A stretch of DNA of 10,376 nucleotides from Nocardioidaceae bacterium (GCA_020438665.1 JAGQUE010000527.1:1-10376), one strand, 5' to 3'. Numbered from the stretch's first letter, positions 1 through 6,258 are shown. Numbers and translations are program-made. Notes: generated by a model from the sequence alone, not told the origin.

Positions 1-4
1 GGTC

Positions 5-33
5 TTGGGCTGGGGGCGGCAGGTCTGTATAGT
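5..33 (+). promoter_or_regulatory. Promoter of the initiator tRNA gene
   Basis: A -35-like TTGGGC (5-10), a 17-base spacer and a -10 box TATAGT (28-33; one change from TATAAT) lie directly upstream of the tRNA. Transcription would start near base 40, giving a short 5' leader. Because the excisionase and integrase genes begin 52 bases after the tRNA, this promoter could also feed them by read-through. The assignment rests on motif match and position only. Confidence 0.6.
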
Positions 34-57
34 TGCCGGCTCGATTGTTCTCTCTGG

Positions 58-134
58 TGCGGGGTGGAGCAGTCTGGCAGCTCGTCGGGCTCATAACCCG
101 AAGGTCGCAGGTTCAAATCCTGCCCCCGCTACCA
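58..134 (+). tRNA. Initiator tRNA-fMet (CAT anticodon)
   Basis: The cloverleaf is complete. The acceptor stem is TGCGGGG/CCCCGCT with an unpaired first pair (T-T), followed by a D-arm GAGC/GCTC, an anticodon stem TCGGG/CCCGA around loop CTCATAA, a variable loop AGGTC, a T-arm GCAGG/CCTGC around TTCAAAT, and an encoded 3' ACCA. The mismatched 1:72 pair and the three consecutive G-C pairs above the CAT anticodon loop identify the initiator rather than the elongator methionine tRNA. Its 3' half is the attachment site of the integrative element, which leaves the tRNA intact. The encoded CCA lies on the element side of the repeat boundary. Confidence 0.97.
102..132 (+). repeat. attL: Left attachment site (attL) within tRNA-fMet
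   Basis: This 31-base segment covers the variable loop, T-arm, 3' acceptor strand, discriminator base and first C of CCA. It is identical to 9597-9627. The match breaks on the left at base 101 and on the right at base 133, where the tRNA copy reads C and the far copy reads A. Tyrosine recombinases of this type commonly cross over within the tRNA 3' half. Confidence 0.93.
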
Positions 135-177
135 AAAGATCGAGGTCAGACATCGTCTGGCCTCGATCTGCTTTTGG
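132..177 (+). terminator. Long hairpin after the tRNA, possible terminator or attenuator before xis
   Basis: CCAAAAG (132-138) pairs with CTTTTGG (171-177), and ATCGAGG followed by T and CAGAC (139-151) pairs with GTCTG followed by G and CCTCGAT (155-167) around an ATC loop, with a three-base bulge CTG. No run of T follows the stem; four T lie inside its 3' arm, so termination is uncertain. The last two stem bases are also the first two of the excisionase Shine-Dalgarno GGAGG (176-180), so folding could limit excisionase translation on read-through transcripts. Confidence 0.5.
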
Positions 178-185
178 AGGTCGCC

Positions 186-485
186 ATGGCGATCCATCAA
201 GAACCCAACGCTTTGCCTCCCGCCACCGGCCGGTTCATCCGGTCGCTGCCGGTTCGTCCTACGCACCTTGGTGTCATGGACATGAACGAGCTGGACCTGG
301 AGCCCCTGATCGGCGCCGAGGAACTTGCTGCCTACCTCGGCGTCCCGATCCAGACGATCTACGACTGGCGGTGCGCTGGTACGGCGCCGCGAGCCTTCAA
401 GTTCGGCAAGCGGCTGAAGTTCGCCGTCACCGACGTCGCCGAGTGGATCGAGCAGCACCACGAGGCGGGAGTACGACGTGGCTAG
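186..485 (+). CDS. xis: Excisionase, MerR-like helix-turn-helix protein
   Basis: This small DNA-binding protein (99 aa) would bend DNA at the attachment site and bias the integrase toward excision. Residues about 41-92 form the winged-helix domain typical of excisionases: LIGAEELAAYLGVPIQTIYD is the helix-turn-helix, followed by WRCAGTAPRAFKFGKRLKF (wing) and VTDVAEWI. The first 35 or so residues have no recognisable domain. I chose ATG 186 because it follows a good Shine-Dalgarno (GGAGG, 176-180, five-base gap); ATG 276 would give a 69-aa protein closer to usual excisionase length but lacks a clear ribosome site. The gene overlaps the integrase start by 8 bases, as is usual for xis-int pairs. 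Family assignment is firm; the role is inferred from position. Confidence 0.85.
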   Translation: MAIHQEPNALPPATGRFIRSLPVRPTHLGVMDMNELDLEPLIGAEELAAYLGVPIQTIYDWRCAGTAPRAFKFGKRLKFAVTDVAEWIEQHHEAGVRRG

Positions 486-1674
486 GCCGCGGCTGCCGAT
501 CGGCACGCACGGCTCGATCACGTCGCTGGTCCTGCCGGACGGTCGCGTCGAGGTGCGGACCCGCTATCGCGACGGAGACGGCAAGACCCGCCAGGTGTCG
601 GTGCGCGCTGCGTCGCGGTCGGCCGCGACGACCGAGCTCAAGAAGCGGTTAGCCGCCCGGAATCTCTATCAGCCCGTCGACACGGCGCTGACGCTCGACA
701 GCGTCTTCACCGAGCTCGTCGACTACTGGCTGGCTGACCTCGACCTGGAGGGCCGTCTGGCGCCGTCGACCCGGTTCAACTACGAGCGCGACATGCGCCA
801 GAGCGTGCTGCCGCACTTCGAGCACCTGACGTTGCGCGAGATCGGCGTCGCCCGATGCGACGCGCTGCTCAAGCAGCTCGCGAAGACGTCCTACGCTCGC
901 GCGAAACGGGCCAAGACTGTGCTGCGGCTGGCCTTCGGCCTGGCTGTCCGCCACGAGGTCGTGCCGCGCAACCCGGTGGACGGCGTCGCGCGCCTCTACA
1001 AGCCCAAGAGCACGCCAACGGCTCTGACCGCGGTGGAGGTCAACGCGATCCGCGCCGTGATCAAGGCGTGGGAGCAGTCGCGCGGCACGTCCGGTCCGAA
1101 CCCAGACGGCCAGCTCGGTCAGATCGTCGAGGTCATGCTCGGGACGTCTGCCCGGATCGGAGAGGTGTTGGCGATCAGACGGCGCGACCTGGACCTGACA
1201 ACGACGCCGGCGACATTGCGGATCTGCGGCACGGTGATCTCCGAGCGCGGTGTCGGCACCTACCGCCAGGAGCACCCGAAGACCGACCGCTCGAACCGCA
1301 TCGTCGCGCTGCCGACGTTCACGGCCGAAGCGCTCCGACGTCGGCTCGCGATCATGGCCGACCACTCGCTCGACGCTCTGGTCTTCCGTAGTCGCGAGGG
1401 AACGCCACTCACAACAGCCAACGTCCGGCGTCAGCTGCGCAAGGTTCTCGGCGCCGCCGGAATCGAGGCCGTCAGCCCGCACATGTTCCGGCGCACCGTC
1501 GCGACGGTGATCAACGAGCAGGCGTCTGTGAACCTCGCCGCCGAGCTGCTCGGGCACACCGATCCGAAGGTGACGATCGAGCACTACATCCGCCGCAACG
1601 AGCACGTGAACCCGCTGACGGCGGAACTGCTCGACTCAGCCTTCGCGCAGCACATGGATCCCGACCCGACGTAA
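478..1674 (+). CDS. int: Tyrosine recombinase integrase of the element
   Basis: Site-specific tyrosine recombinase (398 aa) expected to join attP to the tRNA-fMet attB and, with the excisionase, reverse it. An N-terminal arm-binding region (about 1-65, beta-rich, including DGRVEVRTRYRDGDGKTRQV) is followed by a SAM-like core-binding domain (about 72-175) and the catalytic domain (about 180-390). All active-site residues are visible: R226 (TSARIGE), K268 (HPKTDRS), H335 and R338 (PHMFRR), H360 (LLGHTD) and nucleophile Y370 (IEHY). Length is normal. Translation starts at GTG 478, preceded by GGGAG (468-472), and overlaps the end of xis, suggesting coupling. The gene faces away from the tRNA and converges on the DUF4279 gene with an 18-base gap that holds no obvious terminator. 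Confidence 0.97.
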   Translation: MARPRLPIGTHGSITSLVLPDGRVEVRTRYRDGDGKTRQVSVRAASRSAATTELKKRLAARNLYQPVDTALTLDSVFTELVDYWLADLDLEGRLAPSTRFNYERDMRQSVLPHFEHLTLREIGVARCDALLKQLAKTSYARAKRAKTVLRLAFGLAVRHEVVPRNPVDGVARLYKPKSTPTALTAVEVNAIRAVIKAWEQSRGTSGPNPDGQLGQIVEVMLGTSARIGEVLAIRRRDLDLTTTPATLRICGTVISERGVGTYRQEHPKTDRSNRIVALPTFTAEALRRRLAIMADHSLDALVFRSREGTPLTTANVRRQLRKVLGAAGIEAVSPHMFRRTVATVINEQASVNLAAELLGHTDPKVTIEHYIRRNEHVNPLTAELLDSAFAQHMDPDPT

Positions 1675-1692
1675 GCCTGGGCCCGGTGAACG

Positions 1693-2310
1693 TCAGTGAT
1701 CCACGCAGCCGTCGCCGTCGTAGTGCCTGAACCGCAAGTTTCGTGCTAGCTGGTTGACCGAGCGTTGCAGCGGGGACTGATCCTCGTCCTCGGGAAGGAA
1801 CGTCAGCCAACCTTCGGCGGCGGCTTCTTCGGTCACGTTGTGAGCGAGCGCCTCGATCTGTTCGTGATACTGGGTCTGGCTGATCGTTGCGTTCACATCA
1901 CCGTCGAAGTTGCCATAGATGTCGAGGTCGAGCTTGACCCCGCGTTCGGCCAGGAGCTTCAGCGAGACTGGCGAGATCGAGAGGCCTTCGTTGAGGCGGT
2001 CGAGGAACAAGCCGCAAAACAGGTCCAACCTGAATGAGGCCGCCAGCTGTCTCCACACATCGAGATCGGCAGTCAGCTCCGCGGTGATTGCTGCGACCTG
2101 CTCATCGAGATTGCCGGGATTCGACTCCGGGGCGGCGTAGGACCAGAGTCCGAATCTGGCGACGCGAGCAACCCCCTGTTTCGATGAGAGCTCGTCACCG
2201 CGGGCATAGGCGAACGTCGGTTCTTGTCCGAGCAGTTCCGTCACGTCGGCAGGCACGAGGTCATCGCCTGCGATGCGCAGCGATGCGACAGACCGGCTCA
2301 GCGAAGGCAC
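1693..2310 (-). CDS. DUF4279 domain protein
   Basis: This is a cytoplasmic protein (205 aa from GTG 2310) without signal peptide or membrane segment. Residues about 7-135 match the DUF4279 pattern: SLRIAGDDLVPADVTELLG at the start, then PTFAYARGD, FGLWSY, and a late LLAERGVKLDLDIYG. The family has no established biochemical role; members are common in accessory regions of many bacteria. The last 70 residues (EQIEALAHNVTEEAAAEGW and an acidic stretch PEDEDQ) look like an extra helical tail. It is last in a minus-strand run of three genes, 40 bases after the 305-aa gene. The frame stays open farther upstream to 2475, but that would overlap the neighbour; GTG 2310 sits just before the domain but has no clear ribosome site, so the start is uncertain. 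Confidence 0.8.
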   Translation of the reverse strand: MPSLSRSVASLRIAGDDLVPADVTELLGQEPTFAYARGDELSSKQGVARVARFGLWSYAAPESNPGNLDEQVAAITAELTADLDVWRQLAASFRLDLFCGLFLDRLNEGLSISPVSLKLLAERGVKLDLDIYGNFDGDVNATISQTQYHEQIEALAHNVTEEAAAEGWLTFLPEDEDQSPLQRSVNQLARNLRFRHYDGDGCVDH

Positions 2311-2350
2311 CGAGTCAGGGTAGAGGTCGGGATTGACCGCCGGCGATCGA

Positions 2351-3268
2351 TTACTCGCCAGGCACAGTGGCCAAGACGCGCCACCCCAGGACGTCTGTAG
2401 AAGAAGGCCGGCCCCAGTCGTCGTCGATCCACAGCGAGTTGGCGAAGGAGCCAGGTTCGGCGAGTTCCACGCCATGTCGCTTCGTGACGTGCTCGAGTAC
2501 CCCGAGCGCGGACAGAGACCACATGCTCTCGATCCCTCCGAACAGGCCGCCGTAGGTGATCTCGATGAGCGCGTCGACCGCAGCCGTCACCTCTCTCACG
2601 CTGACTCCCGCAGACGTCGCCGCATTGTTGACGGGCCTCGGTAGCGGAGTGCCTGCGCCGCGGGTCACCATGTCGCTGCTCTCGTACCAGTCGTTGAAGG
2701 CCTCGGGCCCCACGGTCATCCAGTCCCAGAGGTGGTCTTCCAAGGCGTCCAGTTCCGACGAGGCCAGGTCGGTTCGGGTGCGCCAACGGCGAAAGGTCAC
2801 GAGGCCGACTGCCTGTCGCGCTCGGGCGGAGAGATCGCTGTGGGCGGCCGGCTCGCGCCAGGCCAGCGACTCCCGCGTGACCTCGTATGCCGTCCCCGAC
2901 TCGCCGAGTCCCCATGGCTCCAGATCGATAACCGCGAACTTGTCGCTCTGCCGGTGATGGGTCGAGCGAACGTTGCAAGCAAGCACGGTGGGTGTGGGCA
3001 GCGGTGTCTCGACGCTGAGATCGGTCGCGAGCACGGCACTCTTGTCGATCAGACGATGGACCAAGCCGCTTGCGTCGCTGAACTCGACGGCAACGAGTCC
3101 GGGCATGGGCTCCTCTGAGAGCCATTCGACTACGCGCGCCGACAGGGTGATCACGAAGCGATCCTGCCGGATGTTCGAGATACTGGCGCTGAGATTGAGC
3201 CATTCAGGCTGAAGCGGAGGCGGGCATCTGACTGATTGAGATCGATGCTCCGAATTCTCAGGCGTCAA
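2351..3268 (-). CDS. Unknown 305-aa protein, probably two domains
   Basis: I do not recognise this protein. It looks soluble, without signal peptide or transmembrane helix. Residues about 24-130 look beta-rich (ARVVEWLSEE, LVAVEFSDASGLVHRLIDK, FAVIDLEPWG), a layout seen in small binding domains; residues about 170-300 are predicted helical and tryptophan-rich (DALEDHLWDWM, FNDWYESSD, IESMWSLSALGVLEHV). The start taken here is TTG 3268, which overlaps the end of the upstream gene by 11 bases and has no clear Shine-Dalgarno, so translation may depend on coupling to that gene. It is the middle gene of a minus-strand trio with the 125-aa protein and the DUF4279 protein. That it is a real gene is supported by its length, codon pattern and tight packing; its role is unknown. 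Confidence 0.72.
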   Translation of the reverse strand: MTPENSEHRSQSVRCPPPLQPEWLNLSASISNIRQDRFVITLSARVVEWLSEEPMPGLVAVEFSDASGLVHRLIDKSAVLATDLSVETPLPTPTVLACNVRSTHHRQSDKFAVIDLEPWGLGESGTAYEVTRESLAWREPAAHSDLSARARQAVGLVTFRRWRTRTDLASSELDALEDHLWDWMTVGPEAFNDWYESSDMVTRGAGTPLPRPVNNAATSAGVSVREVTAAVDALIEITYGGLFGGIESMWSLSALGVLEHVTKRHGVELAEPGSFANSLWIDDDWGRPSSTDVLGWRVLATVPGE

Positions 3269-3635
3269 CCGGCGGCGGCAACGGATTGAAGCGGTCCGGT
3301 CGGCCGCGCTCCGGGCGACGGCGAGTCCGGTTCAATGGACGCAGGCGTCCCTCAAACAGTGTGATCGCTGCGAACGCGTTGACGTGGTTGTGGGTGATCC
3401 GCTGACCGGTCATCGGCAGCGGATACGACGGGTCCTCGAACCAAGCGGAGATGTTCTCGATTCTCGCCAACTCGTCGTCTGACATGGCCATCGCACGCTC
3501 GGCCAGATCGTCCTCGCCGTAGTCCCAGAGCGCGGCCGCGACTTGGCTCTTCGACGTGTGGACGCGGAAGTTCGGCCGGCCGCGTAGCAACCTCGCCAGT
3601 TCGTCGCGGTCTGGGTCGCGGCGGAAGGTCTTCAC
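3258..3635 (-). CDS. Small hypothetical protein, first gene of minus-strand trio
   Basis: A soluble protein of 125 aa with no function I can assign. The centre (residues about 25-97) is well ordered: SKSQVAAALWDYGEDDLAER, a helical MSDDELARIENISAWFED, then YPLPMTGQRITHNHVNAFAA, which has the look of a conserved family core. The C-terminal 25 residues are rich in Arg and Pro and probably disordered. Start is GTG 3635. There is no usable Shine-Dalgarno, but TAGCGT lies six bases upstream (minus strand), so the mRNA is probably leaderless and this promoter probably drives the whole trio. It is divergent from the 112-aa gene at 3715. Confidence 0.72.
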   Translation of the reverse strand: MKTFRRDPDRDELARLLRGRPNFRVHTSKSQVAAALWDYGEDDLAERAMAMSDDELARIENISAWFEDPSYPLPMTGQRITHNHVNAFAAITLFEGRLRPLNRTRRRPERGRPDRFNPLPPPVDA

Positions 3636-3641
3636 AGCATC

Positions 3642-3647
3642 ACGCTA
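3642..3647 (-). promoter_or_regulatory. Candidate -10 box for leaderless minus-strand trio
   Basis: On the minus strand TAGCGT (TANNNT type) is followed by six bases and the GTG start at 3635, which places the expected transcription start on the start codon. No convincing -35 is seen. This short-range arrangement is typical of leaderless genes in actinobacteria. Confidence 0.45.
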
Positions 3648-3702
3648 CGTCTTCCCGACCAGTCCGATCGAGAACGCCGATGCGGGGCGGGCGCCTGAGA
3701 CC

Positions 3703-3708
3703 TACGCT
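3703..3708 (+). promoter_or_regulatory. Candidate -10 box for leaderless plus-strand operon
   Basis: TACGCT (TANNNT type) ends six bases before ATG 3715, so transcription would start at the start codon. The GGGAG at 3709-3713 is only one base from the ATG and too close to work as a Shine-Dalgarno, which favours the leaderless reading. With the box at 3642-3647 it makes a compact divergent promoter region of about 80 bases. Confidence 0.45.
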
Positions 3709-3714
3709 GGGAGC

Positions 3715-4053
3715 ATGCGACCGCGCAAGTCGCCGCAGGAGAAGAAGCGGCTCAGCCTCGAGAAGGACGGTCGCAACGCCTACGGTGAGAACGACAAGGC
3801 GTCGCGCAAGAACATCCCGCGAGCCAAGGCCCGCGTGAACCGTGCGAACCGGCGCGCCGACACAGTCGCGCTGGGCGACGCCCTCGGCGTTCCCGACGAC
3901 GAGTTGGATGCTTCGGCCCAGGACGGTGTCGAAGGGCGTCGCCGGAAGGTCTGGCGCAAATGGCCGGACGAGCCGCTTGGTCGCAGGCTCGCTCGCACGG
4001 ATGGCTCCGACAACGGCCCGGCGTGGGATCCCTCTCAGCGGGATTGGCACTGA
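3715..4053 (+). CDS. Small basic hypothetical protein
   Basis: This 112-aa protein has a strongly basic N-terminal half: PRKSPQEKKRLSLEKDGRNA, then YGENDKASRKNIPRAKARVN and RANRRAD. This charged, probably helical and nucleic-acid-compatible segment resembles a widespread family of hypothetical bacterial proteins that share an EKK-L...K-GRN-YGENDKASRK-IP core; no function is established. The C-terminal part (KVWRKWPDEPLGRRLARTD) is also basic. There is no signal peptide. The start at ATG 3715 is chosen because the family core begins within ten residues and a leaderless promoter box fits. The next gene starts three bases after its stop, so they form an operon. Binding to RNA or DNA is only inferred from charge. 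Confidence 0.72.
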   Translation: MRPRKSPQEKKRLSLEKDGRNAYGENDKASRKNIPRAKARVNRANRRADTVALGDALGVPDDELDASAQDGVEGRRRKVWRKWPDEPLGRRLARTDGSDNGPAWDPSQRDWH

Positions 4054-4056
4054 AGC

Positions 4057-4344
4057 ATGACCATCTACCCGTCGGCCATCGTCGACGGCTTCGAGCTCGG
4101 CATGTGGGTCTCCTATGACGACTGCGGTGACGCCTGGGTGAAGGCGCCCGATGGACGGATCGCGGGACTGATCTGGGAGACGGGCGAACCGGCCTACTTC
4201 AAAGTCGTGGCCGAGCCGGACGAGCAAAGGTGGGGAACGTTCGCGGTGCAACTCCCTCTGCCGATGACCAACGACGAGGAGGCCGGCCATTACCTTTCGT
4301 CACTGCTGCCGGAACTCAAGGCGCGCTGGAAGGTCAGCAGATGA
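4057..4344 (+). CDS. Unknown 95-aa protein, second gene of plus-strand trio
   Basis: A small acidic, soluble protein with no recognised family. The sequence alternates short beta-like segments rich in aromatic residues (GFELGMWVSYDDCGDAWVKA, GRIAGLIWETGEPAYFKVV, RWGTFAVQLPLPM) and ends in one helix (YLSSLLPELKARWKV), a compact fold seen in immunity-type or adaptor proteins, but that is only an impression. ATG 4057 lies three bases after the upstream stop, and its own stop overlaps the next start in ATGA at 4341. This tight spacing is the strongest evidence that it is a real, co-translated gene. Confidence 0.7.
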   Translation: MTIYPSAIVDGFELGMWVSYDDCGDAWVKAPDGRIAGLIWETGEPAYFKVVAEPDEQRWGTFAVQLPLPMTNDEEAGHYLSSLLPELKARWKVSR

Positions 4345-5177
4345 CGACGGGCTCCGGAGTTGCCGACTGGCGCTCGCGGTACATGGCGACCGTGGCGAGC
4401 GACGTACGCACCCGTGACGGAATTGGCTGGGAGTTCTCTGACTTCCGCCAAGCGGATGTGTGGGCGGTGTTCCGCGATGATGCAGGCCCGTTCCCGGTGT
4501 TATCCGCATCCCGCGGCAACTCGGAACTACCTGGGATCGATGACCTCTGGGCAATGACGAGCGAGGCTGTTACGGATTTGCTCGCAGGCGTCGACATTCG
4601 GGACGACGTCGGCTGGCTCGGGAAGAACATCACCGGGGCGCTCCTGCTCGCGGCGGCGGATGTCGATTTGTGGGAGGGTGAAGAGTGGGCTGTCGAGCTC
4701 GGTGACGACGACGTCCCAGTCGCGTGGGCTTTGCCGGGCGACGATCGAGTTCCCTTCGCATGGCTGCGTGGCCACGGACTCTCGGGTCAGCATCAGATTG
4801 ACATCTACCAGGACGACGCGAACTTCGGCCTCGACTTCATCTCGACCTGGAGGCGGGAACTCCCGGCCGCGGCTCTTGGTGGCCTTCGGCCGCGGCGAGA
4901 CATCCCAGTGGTGACGGGACGGATCCGGGGCGTCGAAGTTGTCCTCGACACGGTCGTCGATGGCAGTTTGGCGCCCGGTGTCGTGACCGAGGTGCTGCTG
5001 CATGGTGAGGAACGATCGACTCTCTTGATCGCTGCCGAGGCCTACGCTCGCGACGAATGGCACCTGTACGACGAGTCAGTCGTCGTCGTCCCAGATCTCG
5101 AAGCGGCAGACAGCTTGGTCTGGGTTCCCGAGCGACCTTCGTGGAACTCAACAGTTCGACCTAGTCGCGCGGAGTAG
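4341..5177 (+). CDS. Unknown 278-aa protein, third gene of plus-strand trio
   Basis: I do not recognise this acidic, soluble 278-aa protein. It has many tryptophans and Asp-rich turns (DDLWAMTSEAVTDLLAGVDI, DVDLWEGEEWAVELGDDD) and a beta-rich C-terminal part (VVTGRIRGVEVVLDTVV, TEVLLHGEERSTLLIAAEAY). No catalytic motif is clear. ATG 4341 overlaps the previous stop by four bases (ATGA) and has GGAAGG (4328-4333) seven bases upstream, so this start is well supported although the frame is open from 4230. Its end overlaps the convergent zinc-ribbon gene by 17 bases. Being in a coupled operon with two small proteins, it could be the effector of a three-part unit, but nothing in its sequence proves that. 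Confidence 0.72.
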   Translation: MTTGSGVADWRSRYMATVASDVRTRDGIGWEFSDFRQADVWAVFRDDAGPFPVLSASRGNSELPGIDDLWAMTSEAVTDLLAGVDIRDDVGWLGKNITGALLLAAADVDLWEGEEWAVELGDDDVPVAWALPGDDRVPFAWLRGHGLSGQHQIDIYQDDANFGLDFISTWRRELPAAALGGLRPRRDIPVVTGRIRGVEVVLDTVVDGSLAPGVVTEVLLHGEERSTLLIAAEAYARDEWHLYDESVVVVPDLEAADSLVWVPERPSWNSTVRPSRAE

Positions 5178-5613
5178 CCCGCTCTCTGGCGATTGTTGGG
5201 AGGGCGTAATCGCCCTCGGTCATGCGGCCGACCATGAAGAAGATGATGATCATTTGGTTGAGCGCCCGCTGGTACTGGTAGTCCTCGAACAGCGCGTGGG
5301 TGGCGATGCGGACGAGAAGCTCGTCCATGAAGCGGGCAAGGATCTCGGGGTGATCGATGATCTCGTCGAACTTCGTCCCCTCGGCGATCCAGCGGTCGAG
5401 CTGCTTCCGATCCCGAGGTCGGATGGTCTCCAGCTGGTCTCGGGCGGCCTGGTAGCCGACGTCGCGTGCAGCTGCCGCGGGCGCGGGAGGCGGCCGGGAT
5501 GCGTTGCGGCGCTCGACGTACGCATCGTTGCGACAGAGGTCGCTGCAGTAGGTCCGTGGCCGGCCGCTGCCCTTCGGCTGGCTGATCGGCTTGCCGCATC
5601 TCTTGCACTGCAT
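5161..5613 (-). CDS. Zinc-ribbon protein with helical C-terminus
   Basis: A 150-aa protein with a probable structural zinc site at its N-terminus: C3 and C6 (CKRC) with C23 and C27 (YCSDLC), inside GKPISQPKGSGRPRTYCSDL, a pattern found in many small actinobacterial proteins that reads as CG-P-GRPR-YCS--CR. A Pro/Ala linker (about 40-50) leads to a helical part (about 54-130) ending in a hydrophobic stretch, MIIIFFMVGRM, too short to count as a sure membrane helix. It may bind nucleic acid or a protein partner. I prefer ATG 5613, which has GAGG six bases upstream; ATG 5628 would add five residues but its GAAGGG is only one base away. It converges on the 278-aa gene and overlaps its end. Confidence 0.7.
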   Translation of the reverse strand: MQCKRCGKPISQPKGSGRPRTYCSDLCRNDAYVERRNASRPPPAPAAAARDVGYQAARDQLETIRPRDRKQLDRWIAEGTKFDEIIDHPEILARFMDELLVRIATHALFEDYQYQRALNQMIIIFFMVGRMTEGDYALPTIARERATPRD

Positions 5614-5662
5614 CGGGAGCCTCGTCATGCCCTTCAGGTGCGTCTGCGACGCCGACCCGGGA

Positions 5663-5691
5663 CGGGTATCCCGCGATCTGCACACCGTGTG
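5663..5691. promoter_or_regulatory. Two short palindromes upstream of the zinc-ribbon gene
   Basis: CGGGTATCCCG (5663-5673) and CACACCGTGTG (5681-5691) are perfect 11-base odd-centred palindromes, 18 bases apart centre to centre and 50-80 bases upstream of the zinc-ribbon gene start. They could be operator sites for a repressor of that gene or of transcription running rightward. Short palindromes arise by chance in GC-rich DNA, so this is weak. Confidence 0.3.
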
Positions 5692-5862
5692 ACGAAAAGG
5701 AACATGTGGGTGCGGCGGGCGTACCTGGGAGGTGAGAACTGACGGGCGGACGAAAACTGGGCAGGGCCGGGAAGGCCCGAGAGGAGGCGAGGTGTGAGGA
5801 CGATGGCGAACTTGGAGACGAGAACGGGGCCGGATCTCGGCACGGGGACCTTGAGAACGCTT

Positions 5863-6073
5863 ACGGCTCTGTTGAATCAACAGAGCCGTGCTGGTAGCCG
5901 AATCGCACTATGGAGCGGGGACGACGAACGGCAGCGCGCCGTGGATGATTCCACGGCCCCGAGGACTCCTCGGGACCGGTCGACTCCGACTCGAACGCTC
6001 ACGGCCCCGGGGATTCCCCGGGGCCGGTCGGCCGCGCTCCGAACTCTCACGGTCCCGGCGAATCGCCGGAACC
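5863..6073 (+). ncRNA. Array of covarying GANTC-centred hairpins, candidate structured RNA
   Basis: Four hairpins share one register. Unit 1 is 5863-5889; units 2, 3 and 4 have stems at 5955-5977, 6003-6025 and 6051-6073, spaced exactly 48 bases. Each is centred on GANTC (5874, 5964, 6012, 6060). The arms differ between copies yet stay complementary: GGCTCTGTT/AACAGAGCC, GGCCCCGAG/CTCGGGACC (one C-A mismatch), GGCCCCGGG/CCCGGGGCC, GGTCCCGGC/GCCGGAACC (one C-A mismatch). At least five stem pairs change on both sides together. That favours selection for pairing rather than for a protein-binding sequence. The strand is unproven because palindromes fold in both. The array lies between the divergent zinc-ribbon gene and the nucleotidyltransferase. 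I see no known RNA family. Confidence 0.5.
5938..5957. repeat. Extra inverted repeat overlapping hairpin unit 2
   Basis: GCCGTGGA (5938-5945) and TCCACGGC (5950-5957) form a perfect eight-base stem with a TGAT loop. Its 3' arm overlaps the first bases of the unit 2 hairpin, so the two structures cannot both form fully, which would allow a switch between alternative folds. Confidence 0.45.
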
Positions 6074-6245
6074 GGAGTTGTCCCTCGTGCACCTTGGGTG
6101 CGACGGGAGTCCTGAGCGGCGCGCATACAGCCACGGTGCGCCCCTTGCATGACCGTGTCAAGGCGCTGCCAAGGCGACGCGAGAAGACGGAAGACAACGC
6201 CGGGCGTCCGGTGAAAAGTCATCGCTCGGCCTGATGTCCGCGGGC

Positions 6246-6251
6246 TACGGT
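6246..6251 (+). promoter_or_regulatory. Candidate -10 box for leaderless nucleotidyltransferase mRNA
   Basis: TACGGT (TANNNT type) ends seven bases before ATG 6259, placing the transcription start at the start codon. No Shine-Dalgarno is present before this ATG, which supports a leaderless mRNA. No clear -35 is seen. Confidence 0.45.
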
Positions 6252-6258
6252 GCGCTGC

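Noticed and set aside
649..1605. Minus-strand open frame of 318 codons
   Set aside because: It is antisense to the integrase, which has all catalytic residues, and its translation shows no recognisable domain.
2298..3203. Alternative minus-strand frame overlapping the 305-aa gene
   Set aside because: It is Arg/His-rich with low-complexity composition, lacks the ordered hydrophobic pattern of the chosen frame, and does not fit the operon spacing.
5863..6096. CRISPR-like array
   Set aside because: The repeats differ from each other mainly within the palindrome, unit spacing leaves no uniform spacers, unit 1 is 90 bases from unit 2, and no cas gene is present.
5794..6234. Plus-strand open frame of 146 codons with an AGGAGG site seven bases before GTG 5794
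   Set aside because: The product is a repetitive Arg/Thr/Pro-rich sequence that simply follows the 48-base repeats (a multiple of three keeps the frame open), third-position GC is lower than in the accepted genes, and the covarying stems point to RNA structure. A small coding role cannot be fully excluded because of the good ribosome site.
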